Shown here: positions 44,519 to 53,471 of the stretch, in pieces | Numbering within the stretch: position 1 is the first letter of the stretch | How the letters are laid out: each line of letters begins with the position of its first letter | Assembly (NCBI GenBank): GCA_016213265.1 | Contig: JACRBA010000083.1 | Span: 1-59,252, forward strand | Direction: 5' to 3' | Source of the DNA: Burkholderiales bacterium | GTDB taxonomy: Bacteria; Pseudomonadota; Gammaproteobacteria; Burkholderiales; Burkholderiaceae_C | DNA length: 59,252 nucleotides | Translations under genes and position numbers: made by a program | Notes under the pieces: model-generated | Told to the model about the DNA's origin: nothing | The model's input: only the letters and a program-made list of their open reading frames with translations | The model's database searches: none

Positions 44519-45236
44519 GCGACTCGACCAGCTCGTGCGGCAGGTCGATGTAGGGCGCCACCTTCCAGCCGGCCCCCCCGGTGACGAGCATCACGGGTGG
44601 CTCGCCGCAGTGCACGGCCAGGTGCCGGTGCATGCGTTCGATGGCCCCGGTGATGGCGTACGTGCCGCCGCTGGTGAGCGCGTCGGAGGTGTTGGCGGGG
44701 AAGGGCCGCACCTCGCCGGTGGGCACGCGCAGGCCAGCGGTGCCACTTTCCAGGGCGCGCAGCATGATGCCGTGGCCGGGCAGGATGAGGCCGCCGAGGA
44801 ACTTGCCTTCGCCATCGAGCGCGTCCACCGTGACGGCCGTACCGATCATCACCACCAGCACCGGCCGGGCCGGCCCGCGCGCCAGCACATGGCCGCGCGC
44901 GCCGATGAGCGCCACCCAACGGTCGGCGCCCAGCCGAGCGGGGTGGTCGTAGCCGTTGGTCACCCCGGCCTCGTGCGGGCCGGGCACCACCCAGCGCGGC
45001 GTCAGGTCCCACAGCTCGAGCTGCTCCTCCACACGCCGCCGCACGGCCTCGCCGGCCACCACGCAGCCCAGCATGCTGCGCGGTGGTGGCAGCGCCTTCC
45101 ATTCCTTCTCGGCCAGCTCGTCGATGGTCTCGAGGAAGGCCGCACCATGCGCCAGGAGCGCCGCGCCGGGCTGCGGTGAGGCGTAGTGCGCCCATTTCAG
45201 CCGCGTGTTGCCGATGTCGATGGCCAGGAAGCTCAT
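44469..45236 (-). CDS. coaX: Type III pantothenate kinase
   Basis: A 255-residue ASKHA-fold kinase catalysing the first step of coenzyme A synthesis from pantothenate. Motifs: [13 protein letters not shown] (phosphate binding), DRWVALIGA (pantothenate site), GTAVTVDAL and GGLILPG. The start at 45236 is where this N-terminal motif begins. It is not next to birA, its frequent partner. It is divergent from the B12-dependent acyl-CoA mutase at 45385. Confidence 0.95.
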   Translation of the reverse strand: MSFLAIDIGNTRLKWAHYASPQPGAALLAHGAAFLETIDELAEKEWKALPPPRSMLGCVVAGEAVRRRVEEQLELWDLTPRWVVPGPHEAGVTNGYDHPARLGADRWVALIGARGHVLARGPARPVLVVMIGTAVTVDALDGEGKFLGGLILPGHGIMLRALESGTAGLRVPTGEVRPFPANTSDALTSGGTYAITGAIERMHRHLAVHCGEPPVMLVTGGAGWKVAPYIDLPHELVESLIFDGLLQIQSHRLAL

Positions 45237-45321
45237 GGGGCGCGAGCGTAGCAGCGCGTTTCCTTCGCCAGCTTGCGCCCGGGTAAACCCCGAGGCGATC
45301 CCGCCCACCGGTGTCAGACTC

Positions 45322-45372
45322 GCGACACGGCCCGGCCGCATCATGCAGAATTGACGTTTACGTAAACGTAAA
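45322..45372 (+). promoter_or_regulatory. icmF promoter with MerR-type operator over the start
   Basis: GCGACA (45322-45327), 18-base spacer and CAGAAT (45346-45351) form a fair promoter. The operator palindrome runs 45351-45372: TTGACGTTTAC then GTAAACGTAAA, with one mismatch pair relative to perfect symmetry. Its first T is the last base of the -10, the same geometry as at 26471-26497. The start would be inside the operator, 13-30 bases before the icmF ATG. Confidence 0.65.
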
Positions 45373-45384
45373 GAGCTGCCCGCC

Positions 45385-48300
45385 ATGACCGACCTGTCCG
45401 CCGAAACCAAGGCCCTGGCCGCCTACCGCCCGACGAACAAGGTGCGCTTCGTCACCGCCGCCAGCCTGTTCGACGGGCACGACGCGGCGATCAACATCAT
45501 GCGCCGCATCCTGCAGGGCATGGGCGCCGAGGTGATCCACCTGGGCCACAACCGCTCGGTGGACGAGGTGGTGACGGCCGCCCTGCAGGAAGACGTGCAG
45601 GGCATCGCCGTGTCCAGCTACCAGGGCGGGCACAACGAGTATTTCGCGTACATGGTGCAGCTGCTGCGCGAGCGCGGCGGGGCCCACATTCAAGTGTTCG
45701 GCGGCGGCGGCGGGGTCATCGTGCCCGCCGAGATCCGCGCGCTGGCCGACCTGGGCGTGCGCATCTACAGCCCCGAGGACGGGCAGCGGCTGGGCCTGCA
45801 GGGCATGATCGGCGAGATGCTGATGCGCGCCGACGCCGACCTGTCGGTGCATGCGCCCAAGGACGTGGCCGCGCTGCAGGGCCACACCGAGGCGGCCTGG
45901 CGCGCCCTCGCCCAGGCCATCACCGCGCTGGAGAACGGCCGTGCCGACGCCGGCTTCGTGGCCGCGCTGCACGACGCGGCGAAGGCCCGTCCCGCGCCCG
46001 TGCTGGGCATCACCGGCACCGGGGGCGCGGGCAAGTCCAGCCTCACCGACGAGCTGATCCGCCGCTTCCGGCTGGACCAGGACGACGCGCTGCGCATCGC
46101 CGTCATCTCCATCGACCCGTCGCGGCGCAAGTCCGGCGGCGCCCTGCTGGGCGACCGCATCCGCATGAACGCCATCGGCCCGTGGAGCCAGGGCCACCGC
46201 GTCTACATGCGCAGCCTCGCCACGCGCGACACCGGCAGCGAGGTGAGCGCCGCCCTGCCCGATGTGATCGCCGCCGCCCGCGCCGCCGGCTTCGACCTGG
46301 TGATCGTGGAGACCTCCGGCATCGGCCAGGGCGACGCGGCCATCGTGCCGCTGGTCGACGTGCCCATGTACGTGATGACGCCCGAGTTCGGCGCCGCCAG
46401 CCAGCTCGAGAAGATCGACATGCTCGACTTCGCGGAGTTCGTGGCGATCAACAAGTTCGACCGCAAGGGGGCCGCCGACGCCCTGCGTGATGTGGCCAAG
46501 CAGGTGCAGCGCAACCGCGAGGCCTTCGGCGTGTCGCCCGACACCATGCCCGTGTTCGGCACCATGGCCAGCCGCTTCAACGACGACGGCGTGACGGCCC
46601 TGTACCAGGCCGTGCGCGAGCGCCTGGCGGCGCGGGGCCTGCCACTGAAGGACGGCCGCCTACCGCGCGTGGACACCCGCCACAGCACGCACCAGACGCC
46701 CATCGTGCCGCCGCAGCGCGTGCGCTACCTGGCCGAGATCGCCGACACCGTGCGCGGCTACAAGGCCCGCGCGCGCACCCAGGCTCGGCTGGCGCGCGAG
46801 GTGCAGCAGCTGCGTGCGAGCGCGCGCATGCTGGCCGACTGCGCCGACGCGCCGCCCACGCAGGCCCTGCAGACGCTGGCCGACCAGCGCGAAGCCCGGC
46901 TCGATGGCGACGCCCGCCACCTGCTCGCGCAATGGCCCGACATGGTCAAGGCCTATGCGGGCGACGAGTACGTGGTGAAGATCCGCGACAAGGAGATCCG
47001 CACGAACCTCGTGCACACCACGCTGTCGGGCAACAAGATCCGCAAGGTCGCCCTGCCCCGCTACGAGGACCACGGCGAGCTGCTGCAGTGGCTGATGCTG
47101 GAGAACGTGCCCGGCAGCTTCCCCTACACCGCCGGCGTGTTCGCCTTCAAGCGCGAGGGCGAGGACCCTACCCGCATGTTCGCCGGCGAGGGCGACGCCT
47201 TCCGCACCAACCGGCGCTTCAAGCTGGTGAGCGAGGGCATGCCGGCCAAGCGCCTGTCGACCGCCTTCGACTCGGTCACGCTCTACGGCGCCGACCCGGC
47301 CGCCCGGCCCGACATCTACGGCAAGGTGGGCAACTCCGGCGTGAGCATCGCCACGCTGGACGACATGAAGGTGCTGTACTCGGGCTTCGACCTGTGCAAC
47401 CCCAGCACCTCGGTGTCCATGACCATCAACGGCCCGGCGCCCAGCATCCTGGCGATGTTCATGAACACCGCCATCGACCAGCAGCTGGACAAGTTCCGCG
47501 GCGACAACGGCCGCGAGCCCACCGACACCGAGGCCGCCAAGATCCGCGCGTGGGTGCTGGCCAACGTGCGCGGCACCGTGCAGGCCGACATCCTCAAGGA
47601 AGACCAGGGTCAGAACACCTGCATCTTCTCCACCGAGTTCAGCCTGAAGGTGATGGGCGACATCGCCGAGTACTTCGTGCACCACGACGTGCGCAACTTC
47701 TACTCGGTGAGCATCTCGGGCTACCACATCGCCGAAGCCGGTGCGAACCCGATCTCCCAGCTGGCCTTCACGCTCAGCAACGGCTTCACCTTCGTCGAGG
47801 CCTATCTCGCCCGCGGGATGCACATCGACGACTTCGCGCCCAACCTCAGCTTCTTCTTCAGCAACGGCATGGACCCGGAGTACACCGTGCTGGGCCGCGT
47901 GGCGCGCCGCATCTGGGCCGTGGCCATGAAGGAGAAGTACGGCGCCAACGAACGCAGCCAGAAGCTCAAGTACCACATCCAGACCAGCGGCCGCAGCCTG
48001 CACGCGCAGGAGATCGCGTTCAACGACATCCGCACCACCCTGCAGGCGCTGATCGCCATCTACGACAACTGCAACTCGCTGCACACCAACGCCTACGACG
48101 AGGCGATCACCACGCCCACCGAGGAAAGCGTGCGCCGCGCGATGGCCATCCAGCTCATCATCAACCGCGAGTGGGGCCTGGCGAAGAACGAGAACCCCAA
48201 CCAAGGTGCCTTCGTCATCGACGAGCTCACCGAGCTGGTGGAAGAGGCGGTGCTGGCCGAGTTCGAGAAGATCGCCGAACGCGGCGGCGTGCTGGGTGCC

Positions 48301-48669
48301 ATGGAAACGGGCTACCAGCGCAGCCAGATCCAGGAAGAGAGCATGCACTACGAGATGCTCAAGCACACCGGCGAGCACCCCATCATCGGCGTGAACACCT
48401 TCCGCAACCCGCATGGCGACCCCGTGCCCGACCACATCGAGCTGGCCCGCTCCACCGAAGAGGAGAAGCAGTCGCAGCTGGCGCGCCTGGCCGACTTCCA
48501 CACCCGCCACGCGGGCGAGGCCCCCGCCATGCTGCAGCGGCTGAAGCAGGCCGTCATCGACAACCGCAACGTGTTCGAAGTGCTCATGGATGCGGTGCGG
48601 GTGTGCTCGCTGGGCCAGATCACCGCCGCGCTGTTCGAGGTGGGCGGCCAGTACCGCCGAAGCATGTAA
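45385..48669 (+). CDS. icmF: Fused isobutyryl-CoA mutase (IcmF)
   Basis: A 1094-residue B12 enzyme that interconverts isobutyryl-CoA and n-butyryl-CoA, and in some relatives pivalyl- and isovaleryl-CoA. Domain order: cobalamin-binding domain (His32 in LFDGHDAA), MeaB-like GTPase chaperone (P-loop GTGGAGKSS at ~211, then [10 protein letters not shown]), and the TIM-barrel mutase. This order is unique to IcmF. The substrate region [19 protein letters not shown] with Phe where methylmalonyl-CoA mutases carry Tyr supports an isobutyryl-type substrate. The MerR operator in its promoter ties it to branched-chain acyl-CoA control. Confidence 0.94.
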   Translation: MTDLSAETKALAAYRPTNKVRFVTAASLFDGHDAAINIMRRILQGMGAEVIHLGHNRSVDEVVTAALQEDVQGIAVSSYQGGHNEYFAYMVQLLRERGGAHIQVFGGGGGVIVPAEIRALADLGVRIYSPEDGQRLGLQGMIGEMLMRADADLSVHAPKDVAALQGHTEAAWRALAQAITALENGRADAGFVAALHDAAKARPAPVLGITGTGGAGKSSLTDELIRRFRLDQDDALRIAVISIDPSRRKSGGALLGDRIRMNAIGPWSQGHRVYMRSLATRDTGSEVSAALPDVIAAARAAGFDLVIVETSGIGQGDAAIVPLVDVPMYVMTPEFGAASQLEKIDMLDFAEFVAINKFDRKGAADALRDVAKQVQRNREAFGVSPDTMPVFGTMASRFNDDGVTALYQAVRERLAARGLPLKDGRLPRVDTRHSTHQTPIVPPQRVRYLAEIADTVRGYKARARTQARLAREVQQLRASARMLADCADAPPTQALQTLADQREARLDGDARHLLAQWPDMVKAYAGDEYVVKIRDKEIRTNLVHTTLSGNKIRKVALPRYEDHGELLQWLMLENVPGSFPYTAGVFAFKREGEDPTRMFAGEGDAFRTNRRFKLVSEGMPAKRLSTAFDSVTLYGADPAARPDIYGKVGNSGVSIATLDDMKVLYSGFDLCNPSTSVSMTINGPAPSILAMFMNTAIDQQLDKFRGDNGREPTDTEAAKIRAWVLANVRGTVQADILKEDQGQNTCIFSTEFSLKVMGDIAEYFVHHDVRNFYSVSISGYHIAEAGANPISQLAFTLSNGFTFVEAYLARGMHIDDFAPNLSFFFSNGMDPEYTVLGRVARRIWAVAMKEKYGANERSQKLKYHIQTSGRSLHAQEIAFNDIRTTLQALIAIYDNCNSLHTNAYDEAITTPTEESVRRAMAIQLIINREWGLAKNENPNQGAFVIDELTELVEEAVLAEFEKIAERGGVLGAMETGYQRSQIQEESMHYEMLKHTGEHPIIGVNTFRNPHGDPVPDHIELARSTEEEKQSQLARLADFHTRHAGEAPAMLQRLKQAVIDNRNVFEVLMDAVRVCSLGQITAALFEVGGQYRRSM

Positions 48670-48778
48670 ATCCACACACTCCGCGGGGTATGTCCGTAGG
48701 CAGGCGGGCCGCGGGCGGCATGGCGCCGCCGCACAATGGGGCCCACGGCGCCGGGCCCGTTCGCCGTTGGCCGCTGCC

Positions 48779-49927
48779 ATGCCGACCCAGGATCCCCTAC
48801 CTTCTGCCGCCGCCTCGCCTCGGTCCACCGGGCTGAACCGGGAGCTCGCGCTGCTGAGGGTGCTGCTGCTCACCGGCTGCCTGGCCATTTCGCTCATCTG
48901 GGCGCTGGAATCCGCGTTCGGCCAGGTGGCCCCCTGGGACCGGGTGCTGTACCCCAGCCTGCTGGGGCTGCTGGCTGTCGCCTCGGCGCTGCTGACCTGG
49001 GCGCCCCGCCACTCGGGCGTGGCCCGCTGGCTCGCGGTGGGTGGGTTCAACCTGTACGTGCCGGTGGCCCTGGCGCATGTGCTGTTCCTGTCCGACGGGC
49101 CGCCGGACGAATACCAGCTGTTGAGCAACCTGTACTGGCTGCCCATGGCCTACGGCACGGCGTTCGTCTTCCTGTCCATGCGCAGCGCGCTGTGGCTGTC
49201 GGCCGTGGTCTATGCCGCGACCTTCGGCGTCATCCTGTGGCATGTGCACCGGGGCGACATGGCCCTGTGGCCGGCCTACCTGCCGCCGATGATGAACAAC
49301 CTGGCGGTCGCCCAGGTGGTCTACGTCATCGTGCTGATCGGCATCTCACGGCTGCGGGCCGAGGCCTACCGCAACGAAGCCAAGCTGGATCTGCTGCGCC
49401 AGATGGCATCCACCGACCCGCTCACCGGCCTGCTCAACCGCCGGGCCATGGGCCGCCAGCTGGATGCGGCCATGTCACTGGTGCGCCGAGGCGGGCCGCC
49501 CATGTCGGTGATCCTCATCGACGTGGACCACTTCAAGCGCATCAACGACGAAGGCGGGCATGCCCGCGGCGACGACGTGCTGGTGGAGGTCGCCAGCCGG
49601 CTGCAGGCGCAGCTGCGGCTGTCCGACGCACTCGCCCGATGGGGCGGGGAGGAGTTCCTCGTCCTGGCCACGGCCACCCCCGCGGCGCCGGCAGCGGAGC
49701 TGGCCGAGCGGCTGCGGCAGGCGCTGGCCGGTCTCGCCTTCACGGGCGGAGTGCAGGTCACCGCGAGCCTGGGCGTGGCGCAGGCGCGGGCCGAAGACAG
49801 CGTGGATGCGCTGGTGCGTCGCGCCGACGACCTGCTCTACACGGCCAAGCACGCCGGCCGCAACCGCGTCTGCACCGAGCTGCCGCCGGATCAGCCCCAG
49901 CGCGTGCCGGGCGTGACCTCGATGTAG
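48779..49927 (+). CDS. Membrane diguanylate cyclase
   Basis: A 382-residue protein with six or so N-terminal membrane helices (about 30-210, MASE-like) and a GGDEF domain. The active-site loop is GGEEF (289-293) and the substrate site DVDHFKRIND is intact. An inhibitory RxxD site (RLSD) stands five residues before the loop, so it should be active and feedback-inhibited by c-di-GMP. The ATG at 48779 precedes a short polar segment and the first helix. Its 3' end overlaps the convergent sigma-factor gene by 37 bases. Confidence 0.92.
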   Translation: MPTQDPLPSAAASPRSTGLNRELALLRVLLLTGCLAISLIWALESAFGQVAPWDRVLYPSLLGLLAVASALLTWAPRHSGVARWLAVGGFNLYVPVALAHVLFLSDGPPDEYQLLSNLYWLPMAYGTAFVFLSMRSALWLSAVVYAATFGVILWHVHRGDMALWPAYLPPMMNNLAVAQVVYVIVLIGISRLRAEAYRNEAKLDLLRQMASTDPLTGLLNRRAMGRQLDAAMSLVRRGGPPMSVILIDVDHFKRINDEGGHARGDDVLVEVASRLQAQLRLSDALARWGGEEFLVLATATPAAPAAELAERLRQALAGLAFTGGVQVTASLGVAQARAEDSVDALVRRADDLLYTAKHAGRNRVCTELPPDQPQRVPGVTSM

Positions 49928-50829
49928 TCCTCGTCGCCCGGCTGGGGGCGGCCTTCGGTGCGGGAGCGGGTCAGCACCTGCTCCATCATCTCGTTCCAGG
50001 CGTCCTTGGGGGTGCGGCGCAACTCGTCCTCGCGCCGGCGCATCAGCTCGGCGAACTCCTCCGAGGACTTGTCGGGGTAGCGGTCGGTCGCGCGCTGCGG
50101 CACGTTGCCGAAGTGCACCGCCACGCGGCGCACCACCGAGTGGTAGATCTGCGAGACGCGTGAGGGCGTCACTTTGAGTGACTTGGCCACTTCCAGCGGC
50201 GTCAGGCCCACGCCCAGGTAGGCGTCGATCACCATGCGTTCGCGCTCGGGCAGGGCAGCGAAGAAGCTCTCCAGCCGGCGCAGCACGATGCCGGTGTCCA
50301 CCCGGGCCTCGACTTCCTCCTGCGGCGTGGCGGGGTGGAAGCGGTGGCTGTGGTCGCCCCCGTCGTCGCTGTCCTCGCCGTCGAGGTTGACCTGGTGGCG
50401 GCCGAGCTGGTCGGCCTGCAGCAGGGCGTTGATCTCATCGGCGGCCAGGCCGGTGGCCTCGGCGAGCTGGCTCGGCGACGGCTCGGCGCCATGCTGCTGG
50501 CGGTGGCGCTCCCGCGCGATCTGGATGACCTTGATCTTGCGGCGCTCGCCGCGCGAGAGGTAGTCCATCTGGCGCAGTTCGTCGAGCATGGCGCCCTTGA
50601 CGCGCATGCGTGCGTAGCGCACGAAGGCCTCTTGCGCCTCGGGCGTGTCGCGGTCGCCTTCCCATTCGAAGGTGACGGCCGCCTGGGCCACGGCGATCAG
50701 CCCGACCTGGATGAGATCGGCCCGCTCCACATTGGCGGGAAGGTGGCGCACGAGCGCCTGTGCCTGCTTGCGAACCCAGGACTGGTTCTTCGCAATCAGG
50801 ACGGAAGGGACGCCCTGCATCGAGATCAT
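49891..50829 (-). CDS. FliA-like sigma-70 family factor with C-terminal extension
   Basis: About 312 residues. Region 2 (ADLIQVGLIAVAQAAVTFEW to RMRVKGAMLDELRQMDYLSR) resembles FliA/WhiG factors. Region 3 (PSQLAEATGLAADEINALL) follows, then an acidic His/Asp-rich insert and region 4 (LPERERMVIDAYLGVGLTPLEVAKSLKVTPSRVSQI) with an apparently good recognition helix. A ~75-residue charged tail is longer than in classical FliA. No flagellar gene is near; instead it sits between two diguanylate cyclase genes. Start uncertain: ATG 50829 (with TATGAT just upstream), 50820 or 50865. Confidence 0.85.
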   Translation of the reverse strand: MISMQGVPSVLIAKNQSWVRKQAQALVRHLPANVERADLIQVGLIAVAQAAVTFEWEGDRDTPEAQEAFVRYARMRVKGAMLDELRQMDYLSRGERRKIKVIQIARERHRQQHGAEPSPSQLAEATGLAADEINALLQADQLGRHQVNLDGEDSDDGGDHSHRFHPATPQEEVEARVDTGIVLRRLESFFAALPERERMVIDAYLGVGLTPLEVAKSLKVTPSRVSQIYHSVVRRVAVHFGNVPQRATDRYPDKSSEEFAELMRRREDELRRTPKDAWNEMMEQVLTRSRTEGRPQPGDEDYIEVTPGTRWG

Positions 50830-50937
50830 GGTGAAGCCATCATAGGCCGCTCCACTGGCCGCCATGCCCCCGATAAGTGGGGGGAATGTGGTCCGAATGC
50901 CGCGCCAGGGCGCTTGACGCGATGGGCGCAATAGGCC

Positions 50938-52830
50938 CTACCAGCAGACTCGGTTGCGGCCCTCGGCCTTGGCCCGGTAGAGCTGCGCGTCGGCCGCAGC
51001 CATCAGCGCGTCGTCCTGCGGCTGCCGGTCCACGCCAGCCAGCCCCACGCTCACGGTGGTGCCACGCAGGTCGGGGTGCAGGTCGTGCAGCGGCAGCGCC
51101 GCCACGCGCTCGCGCAGCTTCTCGCAGGCTGCGGCCGCCTGCGCCAGCGGGGTCTCCACCCAGACGATCACGAACTCCTCACCGCCATAACGGCCGACGA
51201 TGTCGCCCCGCCGCACCGAGTCACGCAGCATCAGCGCCACGCGTCTCAGCACCTCATCGCCCACCCGGTGGGAGAAGCGGTCGTTCACCGACTTGAAGTG
51301 GTCGATGTCCACCATGGCCACCGCCACCGGGTGGCCGTAGCGACGCGCGCGCTCACATTCCTGGGCCCATTGCGCGTCCAGCCAGCGCCGGTTGGCCAGG
51401 CCCGTCAGGCCGTCCTCGCGCGCCAGCTGGCGCAACAGGTCGGACTGGCGGGCGAGCTGGGCGAGCAGCGCCTGCTTTTCCCGCTCGGACTCGCGTGCGG
51501 CGTCCAGCGCCGTGGCCAGCGCGTCGCCGCGCTGGCGGTGCAGCTCGGCGTCGCGATGGGCGCGCTCCAGGTCCGCGCGGGAGAGCAGCGACCGGATGCG
51601 GCGCTGGGTGTCGAGGCCGCTGATGCGGTCCTGGCAGGCATGGAAGGCCTGGAAGGCGCGCAGCGCCGGCTCGAAGCGCCCCATGCGCTCGTGCAGCTCC
51701 GACAACAGGCGGTGCACGCGCCCGGCGAGCTGGTCGGCCTGCAGCGGCGTGGCCAGGGCCAGTGCCCGCTCCAGCAGCTCGATCGCCGCCGCGTCCTCCC
51801 CCTGCTGCCCGCGGGCGCGGCCGAGCGCGAGCAGCACTTCGGCCTGGGCGAGCCGGTCGCCCGCACGCCGGGCCAGCCCCAACGCCTCGAGCAGCAGCCG
51901 CTCGGCCCGCGGCAGCGCGCCCTGCTGCATCTGCACCAGCGCCAGGCCCAGCAAGGCCTCGCCCGTCTCGGCCAGCCGGCCATCGCGCTGCGCCAGCTGC
52001 AAGGCCTCCTGCAGGCGCGCCTGCGCCTCCTGCAGGTGGCCGGTCTTCTTCAGCAACCGGCCGAGTGCACACAGCACGGAAGACTCCAGCACCCGGTCGT
52101 CGGTGCCGCGCACCGTCTCCAGGCCACGCAGCAGGTACTGCAGGGCGGGCGTGGTGTCGTCCATGTCGGCCAGCACCGCACCGATGTTGGTGAAGGCGTA
52201 GGCCTGCGCGCGGAGGTCGCCGCGGCCCTCGGCCAGCTCCAGGCTCATCAGCAGGTAGGCCAGCGCCTCCGGGTACTGGGCCATGCGCCGGTGCACCAGG
52301 CCGATGTTGTTCAGCGCACCGGCTTCACCGCGGCGGTCGCCGATGCGACGGCGCAGCACCAGGTCGCGCTGGTAGGCGTCCAGTGCCGGGGCGTGCGCGC
52401 CGCGGGCGGCGTGCAGGTTGCCCATCAGTTGGCAGGCTTCGGCCTGCGCCTGCTCGTCGCCCAGCGCCTCGGCCAGGGCCAGGGCGCACTGCAGCTCGTC
52501 CTGGCTGGCGGCCGGGTCGGTGGTGACGCGGGCGCGGGCGCGCGCCGAGAGCAGCAGCGCGCCGAGCACTCCGTGCTGGTAGTCGATGGCGCGCGCTGCC
52601 TGGGCGGCGCGCTGGGCGCTCGCCAGGGCCACCGCCGCCTGCTGCGCCAACTGCAGGCGGCCTTGCGCCAGCCAGGCATCGATCTGGCCGGGTGAGGCGG
52701 CCCCGGCCCCCGCAGGCGGGGGCGTCTGAGCCGGCCGGGGAACGACCGTGTCGTCTGGGCTGCCCTCGGCCGGCACCACGGGGTCAGCGGCGCTTGGCGG
52801 CGTCCGCCTCGGTCGGCGTGAGCCGGCCAT
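50938..52830 (-). CDS. TPR-containing diguanylate cyclase
   Basis: A cytoplasmic protein of 630 residues if started at ATG 52830. About nine TPR-like helical repeats (60-400) are followed by a coiled coil and a GGDEF domain. The active loop is GGEEF (549-553), with an RxxD inhibitory site (RRGD) five residues before it and intact DIDHFKSVND. TPR repeats suggest control by a protein partner. The ATG lies inside the preceding EF-hand gene (47-base overlap); GTG 52779, just past that gene's stop codon, is a reasonable alternative. Confidence 0.9.
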   Translation of the reverse strand: MAGSRRPRRTPPSAADPVVPAEGSPDDTVVPRPAQTPPPAGAGAASPGQIDAWLAQGRLQLAQQAAVALASAQRAAQAARAIDYQHGVLGALLLSARARARVTTDPAASQDELQCALALAEALGDEQAQAEACQLMGNLHAARGAHAPALDAYQRDLVLRRRIGDRRGEAGALNNIGLVHRRMAQYPEALAYLLMSLELAEGRGDLRAQAYAFTNIGAVLADMDDTTPALQYLLRGLETVRGTDDRVLESSVLCALGRLLKKTGHLQEAQARLQEALQLAQRDGRLAETGEALLGLALVQMQQGALPRAERLLLEALGLARRAGDRLAQAEVLLALGRARGQQGEDAAAIELLERALALATPLQADQLAGRVHRLLSELHERMGRFEPALRAFQAFHACQDRISGLDTQRRIRSLLSRADLERAHRDAELHRQRGDALATALDAARESEREKQALLAQLARQSDLLRQLAREDGLTGLANRRWLDAQWAQECERARRYGHPVAVAMVDIDHFKSVNDRFSHRVGDEVLRRVALMLRDSVRRGDIVGRYGGEEFVIVWVETPLAQAAAACEKLRERVAALPLHDLHPDLRGTTVSVGLAGVDRQPQDDALMAAADAQLYRAKAEGRNRVCW

Positions 52831-53281
52831 CGCGGTCCGCGTCGGCCGCCTCGAACTTGCGCATCAGCCGCGCATTGGTGCCCACCTCGTCGCGGGTGAC
52901 CACGCCATCGTGGTTGGTGTCCATCTTGTCGAACGCACCCTTGCCGCGGTGGGTCTTGGCGTATCCCTTCAGCTCGGCCGGCGTGACGCGGCCGTCGCGG
53001 TCGGTGTCCAGCTCGTCGAATCGGCCAGACAGCTGCGGCGCCGCGGCCGCCTCTTCGCGGCTGATACTGCCGTCGCCATTGCTGTCGACCTGCTGGAACT
53101 TCGACGAGGACAGGCGCTGCGGCTTGGTGGACGGGGCCGGCGCCGTGGCAGGCGCCGGGGCGCTGGTGGCCGGCGGCATCGTGGGCGCCGGCGGCGGCTC
53201 GGTGGGGGCCTGCGCGGCGGCCAGCAGGGGCAGGGCGGCGGCCAGGGCGGCCAGGGCAGTCAGGGGACGCAAGCGTGTCAT
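52784..53281 (-). CDS. Exported EF-hand calcium-binding protein
   Basis: A 165-residue protein with a signal peptide (about 1-22, ending LLAAAQA), a Pro/Ala-rich linker and four EF-hand loops: DSNGDGSISREE, DTDRDGRVTPAE, DTNHDGVVTRDE and DADRDGRLTPTE. All four keep the calcium-ligand positions, so it should bind calcium in the periplasm or outside. ATG 53281 has AGGAAA 4 bases upstream. It overlaps, or directly precedes, a TPR diguanylate cyclase in the same direction, hinting at a calcium-linked signalling unit. Confidence 0.9.
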   Translation of the reverse strand: MTRLRPLTALAALAAALPLLAAAQAPTEPPPAPTMPPATSAPAPATAPAPSTKPQRLSSSKFQQVDSNGDGSISREEAAAAPQLSGRFDELDTDRDGRVTPAELKGYAKTHRGKGAFDKMDTNHDGVVTRDEVGTNARLMRKFEAADADRDGRLTPTEADAAKRR

Positions 53282-53471
53282 GGGGTTTCCTCGCAGGACG
53301 CGACGGCCGACGGGCCGCCTTTCGCATGCAACGCGGCCGGCCGGACCCCGGGGGGACCCGCGATCCGCTCCTTTACGCGAATTTACCCGGTCCGGCACGG
53401 CAGCGGCATGACACCCTGACGGCGGCCGGCCCGCGGTCGCGGGAGCGGCGCGCACAGCGCCAGAATGCATC

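Noticed and set aside
46660..49146. Long minus-strand open frame opposite icmF (828 codons)
   Set aside because: Same composition effect; no recognisable motif, and the plus-strand IcmF is certain.
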